A stretch of 64,000 nt of DNA from Kalaharituber pfeilii (lineage: Eukaryota > Ascomycota > Pezizomycetes > Pezizales > Pezizaceae), in contig WHUZ01000001.1 in assembly GCA_015179045.1 (NCBI GenBank), positions 744,001-808,000 of the forward strand. The letters run 5' to 3'. Position numbers and translations under genes: made by a program. Under the pieces are notes generated by a model. That model had not been told where the DNA came from. It saw only the letters and a list, made by a program, of their open reading frames with translations, and did no database searches. The number at the start of each line of letters is the position of its first letter. The first letter of the stretch is position 1. Shown one piece after another: positions 55,428 through 64,000 of this stretch.

Positions 55428-56134
55428 GCTGAGGCGAGGATTTTTCTAGTAATGGAGAAAATGTATAATAGTATTCATTTGCAGTATGCCAAAATTGTTC
55501 TTTTTTTGATGTCTATTTACGAATAGATTTACCTGATTTATCTTGATCTTTGACGGAGCTACATCGTACGACCTTTCCTCAATGTTGAGGGTAATTGAAT
55601 TCGTGGAAAAGGGGTTCTCGCCCCGCGCTCCACATGTGAAGTGCCTTTTGCTACTCTATGTAAAACCAAATTTAAAAATGGAACAAACAAATTTTCTAAT
55701 AGTCCTGCGAGCAATTCCTCTTCGCTTCGCTCAAGCGGTCATTTAAGTTAGAAAAATAACCTCAATAATGTAAATTAAAATCTATAATCATTATTAATTT
55801 TTTTTTTTTTTAGTTTATATATTTTTCAAGAACTTATTCATGGCATAAAGTAGCATTTATTAAAGCATTTCCATGATGGTCAGGGTTCTGAATACTCCTC
55901 ACGACCTTCCATTCTGATTATTCTAAGTACTTTGTTGATGATATAGACATTGTAGTATCCAGTAATTATCAGGGCTTGAGCTTGTATAAGAATTATCCTC
56001 ATGACCTTAATAGCATAAAAACGGAAAATATGAAACAATTTCGTGTTCTTGTCCAAAATGGGACGGCATGCACTAAAATATTCTGGAACATTGGTAAACT
56101 GGCTTACTACTGAAACTGATGTTCTTCATAGTTT
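55428..56134. other. Convergent intergenic region DBP10 / GFA protein
   Basis: About 700 bp of AT-rich sequence with a T15 run at 55799-55813. No gene seen. It presumably holds both 3' ends. Confidence 0.45.
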
Positions 56135-56902
56135 TCAGTTTTCGCTGTCGAACGTCTCTTCGATCTGTTCGCTCTCGTCCTTGTGTCCTTCCCATTTTGG
56201 AATTCCGTCAGGAACATCAATTGCTCTCCTCGAGTAGAAGATATGGCAGCTGATTCGTCAATTTATATTTCATCAGTCATATGTCAAGCCTTGTACATAA
56301 TCTCATGGTCTCCTTGTGCAACTTAGACAACAGCAGGACAGGATAGCATAAATCATACCTAGGCCTGAAGTTTAATTTCTGCTTCGTATCCTTAAAATGT
56401 AACAATGTCGGAAACAGCAGCAACATGTTCCTCCCCTCATCCATTATCGGCGCGCGGCAGTGGTTGCAGTAGACTTTGCAGGGCAGGATGTACTCGGTGG
56501 ATTGCTCAGACGAGTTCCAGTATATTAGCTGGTCTTGACCTTCGTAGAAGTGCACGTCGGGTTTTTCGAAAATTGCGGCCTGAAAGACACACATATTAAT
56601 ATATCCACCCATAGCATATGATCAATGCATATTAGTTTCACGATGCTACGGACCCACTGGAAAGGCGCCCCATGCAATACTTGACACCCCTTACAGTGGC
56701 AGTATTTTGCGTCTAGGGGTTTCTCGCGGGATATCTCGAACTTGACTTTTTCGCAGAAGCAGGAGCCGGTGTAGATGCGGTTGAAGGGCTTGCTGGTGTC
56801 TGCGAGAGCGTAGGGGGGGCGATCCATACGGTTACGGTGCACTTGTCGGCGTTCGGAGGGATGGAGGTTGCGTTCGTCCCGGTCGTTTTCCGAGAGGGGC
56901 AT
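56135..56902 (-). CDS. GFA / CENP-V domain zinc protein
   Basis: Exons on the minus strand, 56902-56654, 56579-56359 and 56249-56135, sum 585 nt, 194 aa ending DSEN. GFA-domain proteins bind zinc through conserved cysteines; some were described as glutathione-dependent formaldehyde-activating enzymes, but most fungal members have no proven reaction. Cys motifs: GSCFCEKVKF, YCHCKGCQVLHGAPFQW and CNHC (in PCKVYCNHCRAPIMDEGRNM). The third exon supplies CHIFYSRRAIDVPDGIPKWEGH, the family C-terminus. Retaining intron 1 would also read through but disrupts the FQWAAIF junction. The first 40 residues are polar and variable, so a shorter start at MDRPPYA is possible. Confidence 0.85.
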
Positions 56903-59789
56903 CGTGGGGGTGTTTTTGAAGAAGGAGGGGAGAGTAGGGTAGTGGTAGTGGTGAATGATCTATGTCATAGTAGGCCCAGATTAGATATGATAGGTCGAGA
57001 GAATTGGAAAGCATGGATAGATGTATACCTCCTCGTGCTTGAACCTGTGAAATTAAAATTCCACCTGAGTGCACTTATCCCTCTACTTGCCCTGAGTAGA
57101 GTTCTGTATCCCGCTCCGGCTGCCGTCGGTTTCAAGGTAGCTGGAACAACCGCGTTGCGAGTCAACAATATGGTTCCGAGTCCGAAGTTTGCTTTTCCAA
57201 CCGCTAATAGTACCATCACGGATAAATATAGCTAATTTTATGTAGTGTAAAGTAGTTAAAAAGAAGAAATCTAAGGGAAAGAAAGAAAGAAAGGGCTACA
57301 AAGCAACAGCCTGCAAACACAACGGCAGCTTTCACACCCAGCTTTCTGTAAATTCTTGTGTGGGTAGTGATTTTGTAGTTTACAGATAGTGACTGGAAAA
57401 CCTGGACCAATTGAGGCGGCCCTTTTCTTTCGTTTTCTCGTTTTGTATAATCCAGGAAGAACTAGGAGTACGTAAAGAATAGTAAGGTTTCGAAGATAAA
57501 GAGAAAAGACTCACAAAAAAAGGTCTCAAAACATTAAGAGCACTTCGAGAAGTAATTTTATGGTTTGATTTTTCTTTTTTCTTTTTTTCCTTTTTTGGTT
57601 GCTGTTCCTTTGGTTATGATTATATATCCTTGGGAAACGCCGGAAGAAAGATTATCAGTCTATGAAGTGCTTACGCAAACTAAGAATATGAAAGGATTGG
57701 GTAAAAGGAAAAAACCAAGATGCAGGATAATAAAATTTAACTGTTTATACCAAGTCTTCACACACGCCCCCTGTTACAAAGTTTGGTAGTACGGCATCCT
57801 ATGACGTAGCTGTTTGCGCATCAGTTTGGATCGGAGTCACATTAAGATCGCAAGCGGAGTTTGTTAAGCGAAAGCTTAAATGATCGGGTGTTGCCTATTT
57901 GGGCGTAAGAAATTAAGTCACTGCAGCACCCCACCGCGGCGCCGTAGGCTCTTGAGTTGAAGAAGTATGTACCTATTTTTCGGTATTCACGATGGGTTCA
58001 AGGGAAAAAAAAAAAAAAAAAAAAAAAGAATAGTACATCAGGCAAGAAATTTTCATCTCAAAAAGCTCCCACTTGGCGCCCTGATGCACTTCTTTTGTCC
58101 CAAGCACTATCACTGGCACCCTGGCATCCTGAGTGTCATACACATCCTGGGAGGGGGTGCCAATATGTCTATATGCTGTATAGAGATGTTAGATAGTTGC
58201 ATTGGTATCCATAAATATGACTACTATAACTGTTATGGGGAGGTAAACGGCGGGTATAACAGGTGCTCGTATGTAACTGTCGCTCTGCAACGTCCAATAT
58301 GCTACAGGACAACTTGACACTCATTCGGGAACTCTAAGTGATTGTGAGCGCATATTGACACAGTCTTTTGGTGAGCATATGTGGCCGCTGGTAGCTTAGC
58401 CCACATGTTGCATGTCCTGAGATCCATGGCAATAACTACCGCTCAACAAGTGGCTGCACTGGACGCGGGACAGATGGCCAGAGGCCATGGGGCCGATGAG
58501 CTTGGGCAGCAGCAAGCGGCAGCAGGCAACAGCAGCAGTTACCTTGGGTATCACTAGGGTTAGTAGACAGAGTAGCAGACCGGCTACTTAGTATGCCATT
58601 CGATGGGCTAATCATTGGCTGAGATTAATTGTTACCGGAGATAGTGGTCAGTTGATTTGACTAAGAATACGGATTATTGTCATTTTTTAGATTTGGTGTC
58701 GTTGAAAGCTATGCGAAAAATCAAAACGGGTCTAACCATATATAGTTTGAACTGGAGCCATCTTTAGAAAGATGCTGGACAACCCTCTTCCCTTTCTCAG
58801 AATCGAACCAGGGTTCTCAATTATACCTCCATGGCGTCTGTTGTGAACTTCATCACTAGAGACGATAGACTACCCACCTCACCAAGCTATAGGTTAGTTT
58901 AGAGAGTAAACAATTCCACATCCTCTTGTGCCTACCACCCCCTCTGCCACCCCCTCCTTCCACCTCTTTCTCCCTGGTCACCGTGTTATCGCCACCTATT
59001 TATTTACATAGTTACATTGACTATCATTTCCATCAGAGGAGGATAAGTGGCTGATAGGTATGCGCCCATGGTGCATAGAGCCCTAAGCCATAGCCATTGC
59101 TCTAGGCACTCCAGGTATATTTTCTTGTTGATGGGCTTAGCTACTGCTTGTACCCGTGGAGGTTAATTAAGAGTCACTTGCTGAGCCTTTATGATAGGAG
59201 AAGACATTGTGCGCATAGGCATCTACTGTAGTTACACTAGCTCAACTCAGGCATATGACCCCTGTCTTACTAGTAATCACTCCTGGCTCAAGCAAACCTT
59301 AAACCAACTTCACTGCATCCGTTGCAGGAGACTACTTGAATTTTCAGTACAGTCCTGTTGTCAGGAGAAAATACAGATAGGTCATGATCAATACAGCCAC
59401 TGGCCTTGCCGACTTCATGCTATATAGCTGGTCCGACTAACCGGGATTGTGAGATTGGGGTTGTTGTAAGTTGTTGTAGAGACCTCGTATTGTACTAAAT
59501 TTAAAGTATCACAACTTGCGCTCCGTCATAGCCCTCTCGGATCCTTTTCGCTTGCTTCTCTGCTCACGTGAATATATTTGAATGGCATAATTTGCGAAAG
59601 AATTTATATATTCTACATCTCTATTTTAATTTCCCTGTTAGCAGCTAGCAAAGGACGCTGCGGGAGAATTTCCCATTGGTGTTCGGTCTTTTTTCCTATT
59701 TATTCCTTCTCTCCATCCATCCGCTCCTTAGTTTAACTCGAGCGCGAGGCCTAGTGTACTAGAGGCTACTTACATAGCTATAGATGGAC
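56903..59789. other. Gene-free stretch with poly-A and a tRNA-like element
   Basis: 2.9 kb without a recognisable gene. An A22 run lies at 58006-58027. Open frames near 56930-57410 have no motif. The AT-rich remainder contains no LTR pair I can see. Confidence 0.4.
58790..58885 (-). other. tRNA-like sequence, possible SINE head or tRNA pseudogene
   Basis: The minus strand has a box-A-like TGGGTAGTCTATCG and, about 50 nt later, a box-B match GGTTCGATTCT. The stems around them do not pair as a functional tRNA should. It could be a decayed tRNA gene or the head of a tRNA-derived SINE. Confidence 0.3.
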
Positions 59790-60540
59790 TCATGATAGGC
59801 GACTATGGCGAGCAATAACTAAGTCTAACAGCAGCATTGACAACATGTTGCTCTTCACTTGATTTCTGTAGTATAAAAATTCCTGCTGGATCAAGTTGTC
59901 AGCCATGCCTAGTAGTTGGCCTATATGTGTATAGTTTGGCTCGTCACAGAGTTTGGTATGATGTTTGATAAGTTGCTGCATGATGTGAGTGAAACCAATT
60001 CTCGTAGTCTTTTCAGTAGCCACATTGATCCAGAACACTGATGAATAGTTTCCACAATGTCGGCTAATGCAAGCTGCGTCTTTCTCATACCACCCATCTC
60101 ATATAGTTCTATCTGGTTAATTTCCTTTGTGGCCACACCCTTTTCTTCTCTCGCTTTAGCTGCCCAAGATTCTCTCTTCCAACAAAATCAACATTCCGTC
60201 GAATATCAGGAAGGCTGAAAGGGATATCGAAGGATAGCCTTAATGAGTTCATCTGGGACAGTTTTGGAATAGTAACATTGAGTGGCAATATATTGTAGAG
60301 GTGGTCAATATATTTTTTTTAGCTCAGCAATTAGCTTGTTAAACTTTGCCTTGTCTATGCGTGCCCAACGCAGCTTGCGAAATGTAGGCACTGATTGCTG
60401 CATTATTTGTGCAACTTTATATAGAGAAGATCTCTCCTCTTCTAACCCTGACATGAGTTCTGTATTGGCAAGAGCCTTTGGATTTTCTAGAAGACTAAGA
60501 TCATCAGGATTGAGACTAGGAATAATTGAAGACTGAGGGT
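59790..60540 (-). pseudogene. NLR-like (STAND) pseudogene: helical N-terminal domain plus NB-ARC
   Basis: Minus-strand frames in order: LEEERSSLYKVAQIMQQSVP, FRKLRWARIDKAKFNKLIAELK and YIDHLYNILPL (helical, resembling the end of HeLo-type domains); PFSLPDIRRNVDFVGRE (NB-ARC entry motif); LYEMGGMRKTQLALAD (P-loop with the usual GKT read as RKT); FWINVATEKTTRIGFTHIMQQL. Such proteins are fungal NOD-like receptors involved in heterokaryon incompatibility or immunity-like responses. Frameshifts around 60140-60190 and 60040, the altered P-loop and truncation at both ends make it a pseudogene. The 5' side is cut by a GC-rich minisatellite. Confidence 0.6.
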
Positions 60541-60549
60541 TAGAGCTTG

Positions 60550-60780
60550 TAGCCTGGACTGGCCTGGACCGCGAAATTCTGGACCTGGCCTGGCCTGAAC
60601 AATCAGGCCAGGCCGTGAGGGCCGCCTGGACCGGCCCAGGCAGCCTGAAACAATCGGGCCAACCAGGCCAGTCCAGGCCATTCAGGCCAGTCCAGCCGAT
60701 CCAGGCGAACCAGGCCAGTCCAGACTATTCAGGCCGGTCCAGACCATTCAGGCCAGCCCAGGCCATTCAGGCAGGTTTAA
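60550..60780 (+). repeat. GC-rich minisatellite, CAGGCCAGTCCAG-type
   Basis: Irregular tandem array of 18-28 bp units built from CAGGCC(A/G)GTCCAG and CCATT; the left part contains the same motif inverted (CTGGCCTGG). GC content is far above the flanks. It stays open in one plus-strand frame (PGQSRPFRPVQP...), probably incidental. Confidence 0.8.
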
Positions 60781-61888
60781 GCCAATTGAACGAATCCCTC
60801 TACAGCTATCCAGGTAAATTAAGGCCAGCGTTTACCAGATTATTTGAGTATTTAAATGAGTAGAATCTTCCATATTACTAGAATTTTAAACAGCAGCGGT
60901 CTACGACTTTAGTCAAGTATGTATCACATACCTAAATCCTCACCATAGCCCAAAAAAAAGTATGTATCACACTATATATTCAAGTATATATACTAACAAA
61001 TATTTTAGAAATGACGGACCTTCCAGACAATACAACAGACGGGACTCAATTCTTCAATGATGATACCTAATGGGTGACTGTCAATTACTGATGGTGGAAA
61101 TATCCAGGACTGTTAAAATCTAATAGTCCCCTACTTCAGCACTCAGGCCCTTCATAATATCAGTCTCCGTGCACCGGTTCGAGACTGGCTGTGCACATCT
61201 CTGCGATTTTTACTTCGTCCTTGGCACTTCTACCACCCACATAATGTGTTTAAGGGAGTTTGAGAAGGGAAAAGTAAATAGGTCTCAGGAGCGTATTTAA
61301 TGCTTTTATTTTCGTTTCACCTGCACTGTAACTCTCTCTGGCTCCAAACCATCTCTCTTGCTGCTGGTGGGGGGGCTGCATGCGCCACTCTTGCTCGCCA
61401 CAACAACACTAAGCCACTCGCTCCGTTTGCTGTTCAGCCGGAACAACTATGAGCTTACAGGCTGCTAACGCCAACAAGACGAAAGGTGAGACGAGATCTC
61501 GCAGGGCGACAAGCAAATTATCTCATCTTGATGCACTTACTTGTTATCCCATATCATATGATATTAGAGGGCAGGGAGCGGTGACGGGCGGCTAGCTATG
61601 TTTAGCCAAGTCTGATGAGTCGGACTCAGAGCTTACGCTACACTTCAGTCCACTGCCCCGCCATCGCCCAATGAACTCAACAGCAGAAGAATTCTCCGGC
61701 AATCGCAGAGCAAACTTCCACATCCTCATATCATAGCTCAGTTCTCGGGTCTTTCTTAAGTTTGCGAAGCTTCCCCTGGGCGGGGCCGCTTCTTTCCTGT
61801 CCCTCCCTACCGCAGCATCACCTAGCCGCTTTACCTTCTCAAGCTCGTGCCTTCCGTTCCCCGCGTATCCAGGAACAGCTGCCCTCCC
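60781..61888. other. Intergenic, nothing recognised
   Basis: AT-rich, then more GC-rich toward the following gene. A tiny frame at 61011 (MTDLPDNTTDGTQFFNDDT) is too short to call. Confidence 0.4.
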
Positions 61889-63382
61889 ATGCCTAAAAAG
61901 CACCATCGACGCCTCTACACTAAGCCTCCGTCTACTGCCCCCACCACACTCGCCTCATCCAGCGATATCAACAGCATCCCTCATCATCACCAGAGCCAGC
62001 CGCGATCCGTCAATGACCTTCTTGCACACCTGCGCAGCTCCCAAACCAAACCAGATTCCACCGGACCAACCCTCAGTAACGCTCTCCCTCCGCAGCGTAC
62101 CCTGCACCCCTCTCTCAATGCAATCCTCGGGATCGACTCAACCCCCCTTCCGCTGCGCCCGCGTTCACGGGTGATTGGGTCCCGTGTACTCCCGAGAACT
62201 ACCGCCGGGCCTCCTCCGCCCAGATCATGGCTGTGTCTGGAGCGGTCAGACAATCAAACCGCTTCTGCGTCGAGGACAATATACCCTGTAAGAACCGATG
62301 CGGGAGCTAGGCGTGGTCCACAGAGTGTGTACAGACTCCCAGATATGATCCATGTAGACCCTAGGTCACTGATGCACTATGCACTTGTTGCCCTTGCTCG
62401 CAATTGGGAATGGAATCTCGTCTATGACCAGTATTACCTACCTACGCTTCGACCAACACTTAAGTCACTGCTAGTAGTCTACATTGGATTCTACAGCGAG
62501 CCTGGGAAAGCGATCGGGAAAGATGGTTTACGAGTTTTATTTCCCCAATCCAAGCGGAAAGCTGAGGAATCTGCGGCGGCATCGGGTGACCATGCTGAAA
62601 ACAAGGACGAAATAACCAAAGACGAAGCTCCAGAGAGCTGGGACGCAGCGCTAGACTCCGGTGACCCCGATGAGGTCAACAACGCTGGAGTAACTCACCT
62701 CGATCTATCCTACGCCATTGGTAAAGAACGCAATCTTACCATGTCCTCCCTTGAGCGATTCCTCTTCTCCGGCACCCCCCTACCGCCACCTCCTGACTCG
62801 CTCCCTGCCCTCATAAACCCCCAAATCACCTCCACCATTCCCATAATTCAATCGAACCCGCATTCTACCACCACAATTTCGCCTCCTGTCAGCCTCCTCC
62901 TCCCCTCCCTCACCCATCTCTCCCTAGCCTACCCCTCCGCCTCCCTCTCCACTAGCGCGGCATGGTCCTCAACATCCCTACACAACCTTCCCCACATCCT
63001 CTCGCACATTCCCACTATCACCCACCTTTCCATTGCCGGCTGGCCCGCCCCACCACCATCCACCTCCGGCACCGTCGCGCGCACATTCATCCGGCTCAGT
63101 GCAGCGACATACTGTCTCAAGTGGCTGGACGTCTCAGATTGGGATGCACCTGTACTCCGCGAGGCACTTCTTGGGATTCCAGGAGAGGTGGGGATGGAGG
63201 CGGTGTGGGGCGGGTGGTGGAGAGGAGTAGGTACGATTGTGTGGAGGGTGCAGAAAGAAGGGGAGTATGGGTGGGGGGACGAGGGGATTGAGGAGAGGGT
63301 GGCAGCAAGTTGGGAGAGGGATGTGGCGAGGATTAGGAGGGGAGCAGGGGTGAGTGGAAGGGTAAGGGTTGTGTTAGAGTAG
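61889..63382 (+). CDS. Conserved-looking ascomycete protein of unknown function, 497 aa
   Basis: Intronless frame from the first ATG (MPKKHHRRLYTKPPS) to TAG. The N-terminal third is basic, Ser/Pro-rich and disordered, with SVNDLLAHLRSSQ and a PPPPRSWL motif. The middle (LPDMIHVDPRSLMHYALVALARNWEWNLVYDQYYLPTLRPTLKSLLVVYIG) is helical. From about residue 280, VTHLDLSYAIG, LTHLSLAYPSAS, ITHLSIAGWPAP and LKWLDVSDWD recur at intervals, the L-x-x-L-x-L pattern of leucine-rich repeats. A role as an LRR scaffold (F-box-like) is possible, but no F-box is seen. The acidic low-complexity insert before the repeats (EESAAASGDHAENKDE) is probably a loop. Confidence 0.65.
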   Translation: MPKKHHRRLYTKPPSTAPTTLASSSDINSIPHHHQSQPRSVNDLLAHLRSSQTKPDSTGPTLSNALPPQRTLHPSLNAILGIDSTPLPLRPRSRVIGSRVLPRTTAGPPPPRSWLCLERSDNQTASASRTIYPVRTDAGARRGPQSVYRLPDMIHVDPRSLMHYALVALARNWEWNLVYDQYYLPTLRPTLKSLLVVYIGFYSEPGKAIGKDGLRVLFPQSKRKAEESAAASGDHAENKDEITKDEAPESWDAALDSGDPDEVNNAGVTHLDLSYAIGKERNLTMSSLERFLFSGTPLPPPPDSLPALINPQITSTIPIIQSNPHSTTTISPPVSLLLPSLTHLSLAYPSASLSTSAAWSSTSLHNLPHILSHIPTITHLSIAGWPAPPPSTSGTVARTFIRLSAATYCLKWLDVSDWDAPVLREALLGIPGEVGMEAVWGGWWRGVGTIVWRVQKEGEYGWGDEGIEERVAASWERDVARIRRGAGVSGRVRVVLE

Positions 63383-64000
63383 TTGACGTGAAAATGCAAA
63401 GAGTTGGTGAGTTTAGGTAAGGTAGTTTGGGTTGGCTCTATATAACGATGCGAATGTCTTATGTAAAGACAGCTTGGCAGTTTGGAGATTGTGTTCGGTT
63501 CTTTCTTTTGGGTCTTGCCGTAGACTAGATTGCAATAATCTACTTGTAGTAGTTTTTGTTTCAATACCAAGATTGTCAGATGCAGTATAACTCTCTTGTT
63601 TATCTTGTTCACTAGGGCCATTCTACCGTGCAGCCAGCCAAGTTTGCGCCCACCGGCGGCGGCTGATTGAGGACCGGAATCGATAGCGCTAGCCATCTGG
63701 TGCCGGCTCGCATCAGTGTCGTCGCAAGCTGCGGCCCGCGTTCTCACCCTCCGATCCCAGGGAGCTTCGTCCCAGGCTGTCGCTGAGTCTCAGACCAGAC
63801 TAACGCTTAGGGTTCGAGACTGGATCCCAGGTACTTGTGCAACAATTTGTGCTTCCCTAATTCATGATCTACAGGTATTTTCAGTCACGAATATATGCGT
63901 GCTCCCGCAAGCGTCACCTAAGCTATGATACGAGACAGAAATTCTAAGAAATCTCATTAACATTACGAATTAAACAACCAGACAATCTGTCTAGATGTAT
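63383..64000. other. Right edge, nothing assigned
   Basis: No gene recognised. The minus strand at about 63510-63640 has a protein-like stretch (NKINKRVILHLTILVLKQKLLQV) which might be a transposon or gene fragment, but it has no start, motif or neighbours to support it. Confidence 0.3.

Noticed and set aside
63510..63660. Reverse-transcriptase-like fragment near the right edge
   Set aside because: A helical stretch (NKINKRVILHLTILVLK) looks protein-like, but no RT motif or neighbouring element supports it.

Overview
The window looks like nuclear DNA of a filamentous ascomycete. Genes have several short introns (about 50-220 nt, GT-AG, often with a CTAAC or CTGAC branch motif) and there are no operons. 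The proteins I recognise (PWP2, APRT, VPS37, MoaA/MoaC, PEX11, REX1, COQ6, LSM2, DBP4, DBP10) all read as fungal orthologues. Long gene-poor stretches are filled with decayed retroelements. I cannot name the genus from sequence alone; a repeat-rich, intron-rich lineage such as Pezizomycetes is a guess.

Layout. 0.9-3.6 kb: a six-exon kinetochore gene of CENP-Q/Fta7 type. About 4.3-20.0 kb: a nested transposon graveyard. Copia fragments lie in both orientations, including a broken inverted repeat with a tandem-repeat centre. Into them have gone an 880-bp miniature LTR element with visually identical LTRs and a 5-bp target duplication, and a Ty3/Gypsy chromovirus. The Gypsy reverse transcriptase is split by an IS630/Tc1-type DDE transposon, and that transposon holds a 5'-truncated LINE with a 14-bp target duplication. 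20.2-31.1 kb: a dense gene block: PWP2 (+), APRT (+), VPS37 (-), MoaA and MoaC (+), PEX11 (-). 31-35.5 kb: a TTI1 pseudogene (-) and a remnant carrying an EAK motif (+). 35.8-40.6 kb: REX1 (-) and COQ6 (+). 40.6-48.3 kb: retroelement gag remnants, a dispersed repeat and two or three genes of unknown function. 48.4-56.9 kb: LSM2 (-), DBP4 (-), DBP10 (+) and a GFA-type zinc protein (-). 57-64 kb: mostly non-coding, with an NLR-like (NB-ARC) pseudogene, a GC-rich minisatellite and one conserved-looking 497-aa protein.

Functionally the intact genes are housekeeping. Ribosome and RNA biogenesis is over-represented: PWP2 (SSU processome), REX1 (RNA 3' trimming), DBP4 and DBP10 (head-to-head DEAD-box helicases) and LSM2 (U6 and mRNA decay rings). 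Molybdenum cofactor (MoaA, MoaC), ubiquinone (COQ6), purine salvage (APRT), peroxisome division (PEX11) and ESCRT-I (VPS37) genes complete the set.

Two things deserve most attention. (1) The miniature LTR element carries a predicted Tf1-like self-priming signal: the first 13 nt downstream of a well-placed TATA box are complementary to the sequence next to the LTR. (2) MoaA ends in its functional Gly-Gly-stop inside an alternative splice donor that could instead fuse it in frame to MoaC, which has no convincing start codon of its own. That layout mirrors animal MOCS1. All coordinates come from reading by eye; splice sites are predictions.
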